Assembly: GCF_035222275.1 (NCBI RefSeq)
Contig: NC_085882.1
Coordinates: 2,177,501 to 2,241,500, forward strand
Reading direction: 5' to 3'
Length of the DNA stretch: 64,000 nt
DNA from: Podospora bellae-mahoneyi
Taxonomy: Eukaryota; Ascomycota; Sordariomycetes; Sordariales; Podosporaceae
This document shows positions 31,872-43,058 of this stretch, piece after piece. The notes under the pieces were generated by a model, which was not told the DNA's origin, made no database searches, and saw only the letters and a list, made by a program, of their open reading frames with translations. A program made the translations under genes and the position numbers. How positions within the stretch are numbered: position 1 is the first letter of the stretch; each line of letters starts with the position of its first letter.

Positions 31872-33508
31872 CAGTTCGCAATCGATACCGAAATCCACAC
31901 AAAAATCCCAATGCCGAATTGAATCAAATCAAAACGACAACCGCTTGCAGCATTAGATTCTGTGTGCGATGCGCCGATGGTGTGTTGCGAGAAAGCAGGA
32001 GTCGGGAGGGTGGTTGTTGAGTGGGCGAGATGGAGACGGAAGAAGGGGGTCGGCCAGAGGTTCCAGAAACCAGAGTGACGGTAAGCTGGAAAAGCACGGT
32101 CGGGTCCGATGTTTATTGGCCGGTCCACGACTGGTTCGTCTCAGCCAGAAAACAGTCTGGTGCTGCCGCCGTCGGTCTAGAGAGTTGGCCGCGACGCTGG
32201 ATCTCAAAGATGCTGTCGCTGTCGCTGTCGAGAGGGTGACAGGTTGACAGGTGACAGTCAAAAGTCAAACAGAGTGCAGGAAGGGGAGACAGGCAAAGAG
32301 GAGAGAGCAGAGAAAAGAAGATCGGTTCGGCGGCCCTGGCCTGGAACGAAGGGGAGCGAGGCAGGGACAGGAAATGAAATGAGCGGGCGCAAATGTGACG
32401 GCTCGTGCATGGGAGGTTGCATCTGAAGTGGGTGCCGGTCTCTTCACACTGTGTGCTACCGCCCGTCTGGAGGGCTCCAGAGTTCAGCGAGTTTTCCCCA
32501 GCGGAGAGTCCTTCCCGACCCAGCGGGAGCGGGTGGCCAGGCCGCGGGGGGGACACCGGGACTCGACACAGTGCGATGTGCATCATTCGAGACATGGGTT
32601 GGCCGCTCCCAAAGTTTCCTCTTTGGGTTTAATGCCGTGCTGCCGTTTCTCGGCCCCACGGACCACCTGCACCCGACCATCTGACCAATCCTTTTGGGGG
32701 TTGGTGATCCAGGGTTCAGGTTCTGCCGCAGCTTTACACGTACAGGTGAGAAGCAACGGACATGATCTTCTCGAGTACCGCAAACGTTTCTTCTTTCCCA
32801 GATATTGTTACTTTTTTCCCGCAACCCGGTAAGGTATCAATCAAGATTAAAAACGGGCCAAAACCGTGGATCAAAAACATGGTTGTGGTTCACACCAACA
32901 CCAACACTCGCTAAGGTAACGCCTGGCGCTGCCGCTGTCGCTGGGCGCTGTTACGGCTGCATTTCTCCTGCTGCTGCCGCCAGCCACAATTTCGCCAAAG
33001 GCGACCTCGGGCCCCATTGGCACGTTTTGGCCAGGTGCCGTCCCTCCCTCGTCCCTTGTTGGGAGTCAACACACCCGGTTTGGGGGTGCTTCTGATGCCG
33101 AAGAACGGCCGGAATTCTGAGATATCGGTATTCAGCCTGTGATTCGAGAATGAATTGAGTTTCCTTGTCTTCTTTCAAGCTTCTTCTTCAGCGACCGGGC
33201 TGTGCCATGCTGCAGGGAAACGTGGTGTGGAAAACAGGCTGGTTGCTAGCTCTTAGCTCGGAGATGCCAAGCCGCTATCCATCGTTAGCACCAGATGGCG
33301 TGCAAAGCACCTTTGAACGACCCATGCCAAGCATCGTCCGTTTTGATCTCCGCCTTGGCCATCATCAGTCTGACAGTGACTGTGCCAGTCGCCGGGCAGT
33401 CACCAGTCCCACGGCAGAGGACACGTTGGACCGTGCGCGCCACCATCTTGTCGTCTTTGGGTCGTCCGCCATTGGTCAGTTGAAGTCTGAATGAGCGAGA
33501 CAAGACAA

Positions 33509-33550
33509 AGAGGAGAGAAGACAAGAGAAGACAAGACAAGACAAGACAAG
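33509..33550 (+). repeat. ACAAG-type tandem repeat
   Basis: Interrupted tandem ACAAG/AGAAG pentamers in the long gap between veA and the HET gene. Confidence 0.75.
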
Positions 33551-33958
33551 AAACGACTCTTCCCGTGTTGGAATGTGCAAAGTAAAAGAAAAACATTGGA
33601 ATGCTCTCCGATCAAACAAAGAAACACCAACATTCCCAGCCAACCTCAGTTCTGGGATCCCCGAGATTCAAACTCCCGGGCCCAGCGTTTTGGCTTTGTC
33701 TCTTGCTGACCCGCACACACCCGCTCCGCACTCAACCACCAGGCCGGTCCGCCGCCGTCTCCGCCTCTCTCCAGACCCCACGCCTCTCTCCAGTTTCTTT
33801 GGTCATCGTTTCGTGGCGTCGAGCCAACAAAGAATTGGACGGTTCCATGCCCATGCCCACGGTGCCTCTTTGACGTCTTACTCGTGCTTGTCAGCCTGTC
33901 GAGCCTATACAGTAGTCTGATCGCCGATGACGAAGTCAATGCCAGTCAGTGGTTGCCA

Positions 33959-33984
33959 GGCAGACAGACAGACAGACAGACAGT
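33959..33984 (+). repeat. (GACA)n microsatellite
   Basis: About six tandem GACA tetramers. Confidence 0.85.
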
Positions 33985-35146
33985 CAACTATGGTGGCATT
34001 GCATCGGCCCAAAGCAACCAACCTGCTTCCCCGCGCACCCGCATTGACAGCTTTTAGCTGATCCTTTCTCTGCCTGCAGGTACGTAGGTACTATATTGAG
34101 AGAGCGAGAGAGAGAGAGAGAGGTAGTATGTGCCCCTCCACCACGTCCCTTTTCTCGCTACACTAGAAATAAAACGGAAGAGGATGCATCCATATTACCT
34201 CCTCATCCACTCCACACACCTGCGTACGCAACACACAATTTTTCCAACTCGGTGGTTCTTGGGAAAAGAGCTGCCTTGCTAAACCATGAAACTGGTAACC
34301 TCACAACAATTGGATGGGCGTCCATGCTGAGCCACCGTCCGAGACCCGTCCACGCGGCCCGCAACTACCATTTTTATCTATCTCATTGTTGCCACACGGC
34401 TACCTTCTTATCACGCTTGTCTTTTCAATAGTCATAATTCAGCCTGATGTGTGCGTGGTCCATCTCCTATCAAGCTTGCCCATTTGACAATGTGTAGGTA
34501 CTTGTCTCGGGGCCGAAGTGATTAAGCCCGAGACTTTGGATTGCACTCGGCAGCCATAGAGGTTCTCATTTTTGGACAACTCCCTTACAGCAACCGCCCT
34601 TTTTCAGTCTATTCTCACAAAAAACGGGCCGCTATCCCTGGTACCGGTTTTTTGGTCTTGACAGTTGTTGACGTCTGGTGCTTGTTCGTTCCCGTCATTG
34701 TATCCATCTTTTGGGCATCCTCAGGTTCCACAAGGCTTACCACACCACAAAAAGGCACACACCAACTTATTAAACCCAACTCCCCACCTTTTGGGGTCGA
34801 CCATGAGCTGCTGCTGTGTATCATTGGCAAGTCGGGACGTTCGGGTGGTCTTGTGTGTAAAACAGGTCGGGTCTGGGTCGGTGACACTTGTGACGCGTGA
34901 GAAAAAAAAAATAAAGGGCCGCACTGTTTGTGCTGCAAGTGCATTCACACGCTATCCACGGAGAGGCGAGGGTTGAGTGGTGAGGGGAAGGTAGGCTGAC
35001 TGGAGGGCTGATGGGGGCCTGAATGAGGCTTTACCTTTACGATAGATAGACTAAGAGGTTATCCTCGTTTTTTGAGGATATGTTGTTGACTTGCTGGGTT
35101 ACTGGTATGACCGTTACTTGGACTGAGCTCCTCAACGATGATCGAT

Positions 35147-35185
35147 AGGCCTTTATTGTTATCCTTCCAAGCCTTGAGCTTGCGT
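35147..35185 (+). repeat. Two GCCTT repeat units upstream of the HET gene
   Basis: GCCTTTATTGTTATCCTTCC followed after 2 nt by GCCTTGAGCTTGC. This matches the unit of the array downstream of the HET gene. Confidence 0.45.
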
Positions 35186-35415
35186 CGCAATTTCCACCAT
35201 CCTGTCCACAGCGAGGGTAGGTACGAGCGGCACAAATCCCCTCAGCACGTTGCTTCCTTCCCGCTGGAATCGATTGGCTCCTGCCTTCAACCCAATGGCG
35301 GGAAAGCTATTGTAGGTGGAAGGCATACCTGAGACCGCCCCTTCCAGCTTGAATATACCTAGAGAATTTCACCATTCTGCAACCCATAATTTCAACCGCG
35401 GTGAAACCATCACTC

Positions 35416-37991
35416 ATGGCTTCCGACATCTACCAGTATCTGCCTCTTGCGGCGCCGACCAGTATACGTCTTCTGTGCTTGCTCCCAGCCGAGGACCCGA
35501 CGTCTCCGATTCACTGCCGAGTCCTTGACTACAATCTCTCGATCCCTGGCGGAACACACTTGTACGAAGCTCTGTCTTACGCCTGGGGGCAAGTGGGCGA
35601 TAACCAGCACCACGTTGTCGTTGACGGGAAGGAGCTTGCTGTGACACCAAACCTCCATGCCGCCCTGCTGCGCCTTCGAAATGCACAGCTACAGCGCATT
35701 CTCTGGATCGATGCCATCTGCATCAGCCAGCAGGATATCCCCGAGAAAACGAAGCAAATTCAACTCATGGCCCAGTTCTACAGCAAGGCGGCACGGGTTA
35801 TAGTCTGGCTCGGTGAAGCAGAAGACGGTGGGGACAAAGCACTCGAGCAGCTCCGTCAGCTTTGCATCCGATGATACAAAGGATGGTGATACACCCAACC
35901 GAGAGGTCCTTTCATTGCTTCGGCGGTCGTGGTTCAGGCGCATTTGGGTTGGTGAACAATGGACTCTTCGGGCATCATATCCAGGCACGTGTGTCACTAA
36001 CGGTTCTCTCTTACCAACAAATTAGATTCTGCAGGAGATCGCGGCCGCACGAAGTATCATCATCAAATGCGGATCAGTTGAGATTGATGGCTATGCTTTC
36101 ACTGTCGCTCTCGACTCCAAGCTGCTGCCTCGCATCTGCCATACCTTGCCCCCATTGCACAGTCGTATACAGTCGTTGACGCACCTCATGAAAGGGGCAG
36201 CATTTCGTCAAAAAACCGTCGGTGAGGGCGCCTTTCCGCCACTCCAGGGCCGTCCCATCGGTGAGTTAGTGAATATGTATCACAACCGCGAAGCCACTGT
36301 CCTTCACGACAAATTATTCGCGCTGTATGGGATGGCAATTCAAAGCTTCACACCGGATTACAGTATTTCATGGGACGAGGTGTTGCGCCAACTCTCTCGA
36401 CGCATACTGGGTAGTACTCAGCTGATCAGGACATGGAAAAATACAGAAATGGCCGTGATTCGGGGGGAAAGGGGCTCTTTTGGGCAGGGTAGCGGAGGTG
36501 AACCAAGTCGCGCAGGGTGGGCGGCAAAACGTGGTCATTGACTACACGCTGGCCGATTATGGGTGGTCGCCTGAATGGCCTAGTGAGGCGACGTCCCTCC
36601 CGCCATCAGCAAACGCTGTCCGGCCGGGCGATATTGTGTGCAAGCTGAAGAATGCCGGGAGCCCGATGATCATTCGACCACACGTGGATTACTTCTCAGT
36701 TGTCATGATCACGGTTTCTCTTAAACGACCATTACCCAATGAGAAGCCAGCTGTTTGGATGACAAAGAGCTTTCTTCTTGTTTGGGACTGGACACATGCC
36801 GCATCAGGCCCTGATGCCAAGTTCGATATTCTGGTTGCGCTTCGTGATCTTGACCACGGGCTCGATGACCGGTTGAGGAGGGGTTTTGACATGGCTTCCG
36901 TATTCCTGGAGAAGCCAGCAACACTGGCAAGACCCGTAGATTCTCCCAATCATGTGAAGATACAGGGGCTCCTTAGCGACTGGGTTAAGCTAGCTGAGAA
37001 AGAGTACGGGCGCAACGACCGGAAGACAGTGAACGTAAAGATCAGGACTGCTCTGTATGACTGGGGCGTGAGGAAGTTGAGGGAGATCAGAGCAAAGCTT
37101 CGACGACTCATGGAAAAGAGGCTGCGCGTTGAAGGCCTCTACCCCAACCTGATGATGGACTGTGAAAGCTTGGCCAAGCTGTATAGGAGAGAACTTGAAG
37201 TGATTGAGGTGAAACAGCAAAGGGGGGACCAGGAAAACCATCGCGCTTGTTTGTTGGAGGAGGATGGTTTGGTACACCAAATCATGTTCTGCGAATTGGA
37301 AAGGAGCCCAAAAAAGCACCAGAATCGCGTTTCACAATCTTTCGGCCCACGTATTCCGGATATCAACGATTTCCTTGAAAACTACCGAGCCATCCGAGGC
37401 CTCATGGACATCATACTCACGATAAAGGGTGACGGACTCGAAATAAAGATGCATTTGATGAATAGAGTAACGTGCCATCCTCTAGGGGGCGATATGATGT
37501 GGTATATATACTCTTGTGGGTTAGAGACACGTTTTCCCGAGCCCGACAAAGCCTTGCTGCTTAGAGCAGCGGCGTGCGAGGGGCAAGGGGATCTCATGTT
37601 GGAAGCAATCTCGAAAGGACACAATGCCGTAAGACTGAAACTTGGCGATCTGGAAGACCTGCTTCTGGCGGGTGCCAACTATAAAAATAGTGGGAGCAAA
37701 GTCGCAGGAATGTTGCTCAGTCGTTTCGTGCTGGGCTGGAAGTTTACGGTCACAAAGGAAGTGGTGATATCAGCTGCTAGCAATGTTAAGCATGGGGAGT
37801 TAATATTACGGCAGCTTCTGGATCACGGCAATGTCGACACACTTGATGTTACTGGCGAGACCCTTAGAGCAGTGACCAAGATGGGGAAGCATGGGCAAGC
37901 TATTATGGATTTGCTTCTCGAGCTTGATAGTGAACTGGAAGAGCGCGAGAAAAGCAGGTGGCGGCTTTGGCTCGGACGGAGCCGGGATTGA
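35416..37991 (+). pseudogene. HET-domain heterokaryon-incompatibility gene, frame-disrupted
   Basis: The N-terminal frame (from ATG 35416) has the HET signature: YEALSYAWG, RILWIDAICISQQDIPEKTK and ARVIVWLGEAEDGG. The frame then slips by +1 at about 35861-35863, after which SLLRRSWFRRIW continues the domain. An intron (about 35948-36025, branch CACTAAC, weak donor GTTGGT) leads to a segment with QEIAAARS and later REATVLHDKLFALYGMA. A second +1 slip at the G6 run 36461-36466 is needed to reach the long C-terminal frame (NQVAQGGRQNVVIDYTLADY onward), which ends with repeats like those of fungal incompatibility proteins (TVTKEVVISAASN). HET proteins trigger cell death on fusion of unlike strains. 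Both slips lie in homopolymers, so this is either a decayed allele or a sequencing artefact. The good preservation elsewhere leaves both open. Confidence 0.78.
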
Positions 37992-38229
37992 CTGCCGAAC
38001 ACGGAAGGCTTTCGCATGAGGGGTTTCCTGAAGTCTTGATGTGCATCGCTCTCTTTGGTCTGGGTACATGATGCACCGATACTGTGGCTCTCCTGGTAAT
38101 CATTCTCCCTTTCTTCGTCCCTGACAGCAATTCTCACCGACAAGGGTACGCTGGAGCGGCCAGCTGGGAAGATGCAGGTTCTTGTAAACTATTGTGTCCC
38201 CCAGAAGACGTGAATTGGATACTCTTAAA
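37992..38229. other. Short flank between the HET gene and the inverted-repeat element
   Basis: About 240 nt, no ORF of interest. It includes GATACTCTTA at 38218-38227, which recurs on the other side of the element. Confidence 0.4.
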
Positions 38230-38555
38230 GAGAACCTTTACGGAGCCCCATATTTGGCTTACCAGAGCCCCCCTCCATACGTATTTATTTACCCTGCCTT
38301 TAATATAATAAAACGCCTTTAAATTATCTTTTAAGGCCCTTGAACTATATTTTCAGCCCTTTAGCTATCTTTTAAGACCTTTTAATAATCTTTTACGGCC
38401 TCTTAACTATCTTTCACGTCTTTGGACTATCTTTTGAATCTTATTAATATCCTTTAACCCTTAATAATCATCCTTCAAAATGTAGTTAAATTCTACAGTA
38501 AAAGGGGGGGGGGGGCGTGTTGGTAAGATAAATAGGGGGCTCCGTAAAGGTTCTC
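38230..38555. mobile_element. MITE-like element with 35-bp inverted ends and an internal 20-bp tandem array
   Basis: The left end (38230-38264) and the reverse complement of the right end (38555-38521) agree at 32 of 35 positions, including a perfect 20-bp outer part starting GAGAACCTTTACGG. A C-run follows inside on the left and a G-run of 13 inside on the right. The interior holds no ORF, only the array at 38295-38482. A 10-bp direct repeat GATACTCTTA lies just outside each end, offset by 2 nt on the left and 7 nt on the right, so it is suggestive of but not a clean target-site duplication. The structure fits a non-autonomous DNA transposon; the superfamily cannot be assigned. Confidence 0.65.
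38295..38482 (+). repeat. Regular 20-21 bp tandem array, nine degenerate units
   Basis: Units begin at about 38295, 38315, 38336, 38356, 38376, 38397, 38418, 38438 and 38458, every 20-21 nt. Typical unit: GCCCTTTAGCTATCTTTTAA, with GCCTTT, AACTATC and TTTTAA as the most stable parts. The array is AT-rich and lies wholly inside the inverted-repeat element. Confidence 0.85.
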
Positions 38556-40640
38556 ACAACATGATACTCTTATCACCGTAGAATTACAAGCAGCGGAGCT
38601 CCAGTGTGCTCCCGTTTCCCCCCCCCACCTCCCCCTCCTCTTGATAACTTACCTATGTAGCACAGGAGGACACCACCCGAAGCATCTTTTCTTCTCCACC
38701 TTTTGATACACACACCCGACCAACACAAGAAACACAAGCCTACTCCGGCGCCGGAGACTCGGGCGTTCCACATGCACATTTACACAGAGAAGCTTGACGC
38801 GTACCATCTGAGTTCCCTACCCATGCCTGCTCCATGGGCAGCGGCACACAAACAACCCCTGTACACCCCATGAGAAAGAAAAAAAAATCTGATATAATCC
38901 CACCGGTCAGACTTTGACGAGGTACACCAAGCCATCAAGTCTGGGATTTTGTTTTGGTATATACGAACTCTACTCTTGTCTCACTTTGCTTTGTACCCTG
39001 CCCTCAGACCCTATCACCCTATCACCCTATCACCCTATGTAACCCGGCCGGTCGGTATATGCTTTGCATATTTGTACAACAGTAAATGGCGTTTTTTTTT
39101 TTTTTTTTTTTTTTTTGAGATGGTGGTGGTTTCCGGTGCTGGAGATGATGTTTCAGACAGAATACTTACATGCTGTGTCTACCCGAGTCTTGGGATCGGG
39201 AGGGTGTTCTATCGGCCTTACACTCTGGTTTGGAGAGAATGGACAGGCGCCTAGCCGGACAGGGGGGAAATTCCACGTGAGTGAACGCGGATGTTATCTG
39301 CCTTGCTGTTTCTTTCCCGGTCCGTCAACCGGGCAAATGTTTGTTTCATCTTTTCCATCCCGTCTATCTCATTCCCCCTGATGAGCCAGGCCTGTCCTTG
39401 TCTCCATTTGTCTCCCCCTGCCTGGTATCTGTGCTGTCTCTTTCTCCCTCTCTTCTATCAAACCCGGGCACTTTCGCATGAGGGTTGATTTAGCTATTGC
39501 TTGTTTTTAACCCTTCAGTTATAGATAATTTTTTTTTCTTTTTTTCCCATCATCGATAAAATCCCAAACTGAGCGATACTCCCACAGTGTGAGAATATTT
39601 CTTTGTCTTCACTACTCTACACCCCCGGATATATGTCTGGCGGGAAGTTGATCCTTTGTGCGATAATTCTATCCCTATTTCCCCCCCAAAGGAAGTCCCA
39701 CCCGACACTGTGGCTCCTCATCGCCTTGACCTTTTCCCCCTCCCGTCCTTTGACAGCCTATTTCGTGGCATTTTACCTGCCGCATGCCCACGGTTTCCAT
39801 GGCGCGAAAGTGGCAACCAACTAATAAAGAAAATGGCAAGTTCCGTGAGCCTCGAGACTGTTGGAAAGTGGGAGCATACTTGAAAAGGGTGGCGTGGGAG
39901 TGGCTTGAGGATAGGTGACGGGTTTGGTGGGATCTAGGGAGTGGCTTTTAGAGGAAGACAAAGAGTGATGGTTTGGGGGTGTCGTGTGGGGGATGGGAGG
40001 GGATCGTACTCGTGATAGGGGAAATAAAGATGACGGAGAATGCTTTGCAGCCGAGAGGGACATGTGAGATCGGTTATCTGCGAATAGAAACTTAAGGTTT
40101 AAGTAGGGGCCCTGGGAGCCTCGAAAAGGTTTACGATTTACCGCTAGGGGTGAGATCTGGGACGGATGGTCTTCTTTCGGGGATTTCATCTCGATCGTAG
40201 GGAGCGGATCGAGTATGTGAGAGATGACTGAGAAAAAAGGGGAAGTAGAAAGAGCAATGGGTTGTTTTGTAGACGGTTAATATGGACATGTGAAGTCGAT
40301 ATAAGGCTTTTATCATAGTACGTGGCGTATCACTAAACATAAACAATTTTGTGAATCTCATCTATTTCCTCCTGGCCCCCTCAAATAAACAACTGTAATC
40401 CTCGCCCAGTAAACAAACCCTCCTCCCATTTTCTTCGCTAAAAACCCGACCATCAAGCCTTATGTACAGAACAGAACTCAAGTACGTAAATACGTTTGTC
40501 AGGGCAAAAGAGTAAATTTACCCCCCCCCCTTAACCATCCTAATGCCGCATGTCATGAGAAAGAAACAATACGCTAAACCAACAACCCCTCCATTCTAAC
40601 CCCCTTCCCCTTCGAGAATCCTGTCCCTCAACAACAAAAC
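38556..40640. other. Gene-poor region between the HET element and pcf11
   Basis: 2.1 kb without a recognisable gene. It contains four CACCCTAT-type repeats (about 39011-39038), a T-run of about 24 (39093-39116) and C/T-rich low-complexity stretches. Nothing else is supported. The right end is probably the 3' UTR of pcf11. Confidence 0.4.
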
Positions 40641-43058
40641 TCACCTCATCAACCTCTTAATCCCCCCCCTAACCTCCTCCTCCCCCTCCCCCCCCCCATC
40701 CTCCTCCATCTTCCTCTTATTGTTGCTATTCCCCAACATCACCATTGTCCCCTGCCCCTGCCCTCCCCCTCCCCCACCAGTATTAACCTCATCCCAACAA
40801 GTCCCATGAAACACCCTCCTCCCCTGCCCAGATCCAACAACAACTGCATCCATCCAAACCCAATCCTGCACCTCCTCCAGATACCTACTCTGGAATTTCT
40901 CCTGGCAGATCGGGCAGACCTTGTTCGTCCCCGTCCCCGTCCCATCCCCCTCATCAGGCGCGGTGATCCACCTCTTCTTCTTCTCATTCTTCTTCCTCCT
41001 CCCCCCTTTTACCGCAGCAGACCAATCATTATCATCACTCTCGCTCCCATCCCCGTCTCCTGACCCGCCCCCGCCGCTGGGGGCGTTATAATCCACATCC
41101 GGCTCCTCGTGACTTTGAATCCAATCAAGCTCGCTCACAAACTGCGACCGGTGCTGACCCCTTTGCTCAGCCCCAGCAACACGCTGATGAACACGAAAGT
41201 GCCAGTCCATGTGCTGCGTCTTCTTCTTTCTGCCTTCTTCCGTGATGGGGAAGCGGCGGCCGCACTGGGAGCAGGGAGGGCCGAGGTGATCGAGGAGATA
41301 AGACAACAGATGCAAGCGGGGGAATTTGAGAGAGGAAGGGGTGAGAGTTATGATGTTCGGATCCGGGGGTGGGAGAGATGGGATGGCGGGTGGTAGTGTA
41401 GGTACGCCGGGGGTGCCGCCGAGAAGGCCGGACTGCCGTAGCATAGCCAATAAAGCCGATGGGTTCTGTGTCAACGGGTTGGCTGCCGCAGCGGGCGGTT
41501 GTTGTTGAGCAACTGGTGGTGCTGGTGGTGGTTGAAATGGAGCTGCTTGTTGTGGTGGTGACCGCAGCGCGGCCAAAGCAGGTGGTACAGCCGCCGCCGG
41601 CGGAACCGGCGCAGTAGATGACTGTTGAGGGGTGGCAGGTTTCTTGGCCGCCAAAAGCGCAGCCAGAGCGCCCTGGCCAAGAATCGCATCGAGAGATAGT
41701 GTTCCCGAAGCGGCACCTCCTGCGGTGGTTGCCGGACGGACTGGTGGTGGTGGTGCCGCTGCCACGGGCAGGGGAGCAACATTTGATGCCGGACGTCCCA
41801 GAGCCGCCGCTAGTACCGCTGGTAATTGGGGCAGTACCGAAGGTGGAGGAGCAGCGGCAGCAACTGGAGGAGGTGCAAACTGTTGAGTTACAACAGGAGG
41901 TGTTGGGGTGTGCGTGTTGTATGGTGGTGGCAGAGCAGGAGGATATGATGGCGGTGGCTGCGCCTGGGCAGCGCGCATGTTTACAGCAAGTTTAGCAACT
42001 TGATCGCTTATGATCATCAACTGCTCCTGAGGCAGGTTTTGGCTCTGGACTACTTTTTGCAAATCCAGCAAAGCCTTCAGTCTGTTTTGTTTACTAGCAT
42101 CATGCATGTTCTGGGCAAAACCCGCCCTGTCCAGCTCGATCAACTGCTGGATATCATCTTTCAACTTGTCTATGTTTATTCCTGGAGCCGGAGGAACACC
42201 ATAGGGACCTTGGTTGGGAGGTGGCTGGTAGTGAGCATATGGCTCGGCTGATGGAGGAGGCTGCGGTGGCGTAGCATGGTTAGGGACGCCATTGGGTGTC
42301 TGTAGACATGTATTAGCAACACGAACGGCATGAATGAGAGCTACACTAGCACTTACGTTCCCGGAGCGCATGGGATAGGCTTGTTCTCCAGGCGGCGGGT
42401 ACTGTCCATTAGGTGGTCCCTGATATGGGGGCTGTCCATGTGGTGGTGGTGGTGGTGGTTGGTAAGCTCTGCCCATAGGAGGTGTCGGCGTATCTCTGGC
42501 AGGCGGGCCGGCCGGACGCCCTCGCATGAGATGGGTCTGGAATTTGGCTTGCTCCATGTAGGCATTGCGGGCAGCCAGCAGAGCGTTCTCAATGGGTCGA
42601 ACCAATTCAAGTGGGAAGACCGGTTTCTTGGAGATGGACCCGGCTACAGGTTCCTTCCATGTCTTCAGCATTTCGTCCATCTTTCTCCGTGTCGCGTTGT
42701 CGACTTTGGTGTAGGAACCCATGAAGATTTGATAGAGCTTGGGGCCGAAATATAGGGCGTAGGGAGTCGGAACATTCTTCACGATCGAGTCCAGGACGTA
42801 GAGGGCGGGTAGGGTTTTGGAGGCGGGTGCCTATCGTGATGTTAGCATTTCTGATTATCAAGGATCAGAAGGACAATCTGCAAGTCACGACGTTACCTCT
42901 TTGATGTGATTTGTGAGGACCTCTGAAATGGCCAGACCATGGTCGGCGTTCTCTCGGGCGATGTTGGTCAATGTGACGATTTCAAAGCGAGCATTGGTGG
43001 TCAAGTCCTGGAGCGCCTCACGGAAATCGGCCGCCACTTCTTCGCCGTGGTCTTCCAT
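40641..43058 (-). CDS. pcf11: Pre-mRNA cleavage complex subunit Pcf11
   Basis: Three exons on the minus strand, 43058-42897, 42830-42357 and 42299-40641; 764 aa. The N-terminus is a CTD-interacting domain: FREALQDLTTNARFEIVTLT and ISEVLTNHIKE, then SKTLPALYVLDSIVKNVPTP and YALYFGPKLYQIFMGSYTKV (about residues 10-130). Pro/Gln-rich and Ala/Pro-rich linkers follow, with a helical segment LKDDIQQLIELDRAGFAQNM. The C-terminus has two Cys/His fingers, CSQCGRRF...H..H and CPICQEKF, the second separated by an Asp/Ser-rich insert. Pcf11 binds the RNA polymerase II CTD and Clp1 in cleavage factor IA and couples 3'-end cleavage with termination. The 57-nt second intron has a GTAAGT donor but is open and a multiple of three, so retention would add 19 residues. 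Confidence 0.92.

Larger units (their letters stand above)
31555..35415. promoter_or_regulatory. Long upstream region of veA and of the HET locus
   Basis: 3.9 kb without a convincing gene. It holds (TCAA)10 at 31831-31870, ACAAG-type tandem repeats at 33509-33550, (GACA)n at about 33962-33984, a GA run at 34096-34122, and a short perfect inverted repeat TATCCTC/GAGGATA with a T-rich loop at 35060-35080. Long promoters and leaders are common for developmental regulators, so much of it may serve veA (inference). Confidence 0.4.

Noticed and set aside
35060-35080. TATCCTC/GAGGATA inverted repeat as a terminator
   Set aside because: Eukaryotic context; a 7-bp stem by itself does not support a function.
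39093-39116. T24 run considered as a Pol III terminator or retroelement tail
   Set aside because: No A or B box upstream, no target-site duplication and no element body next to it.
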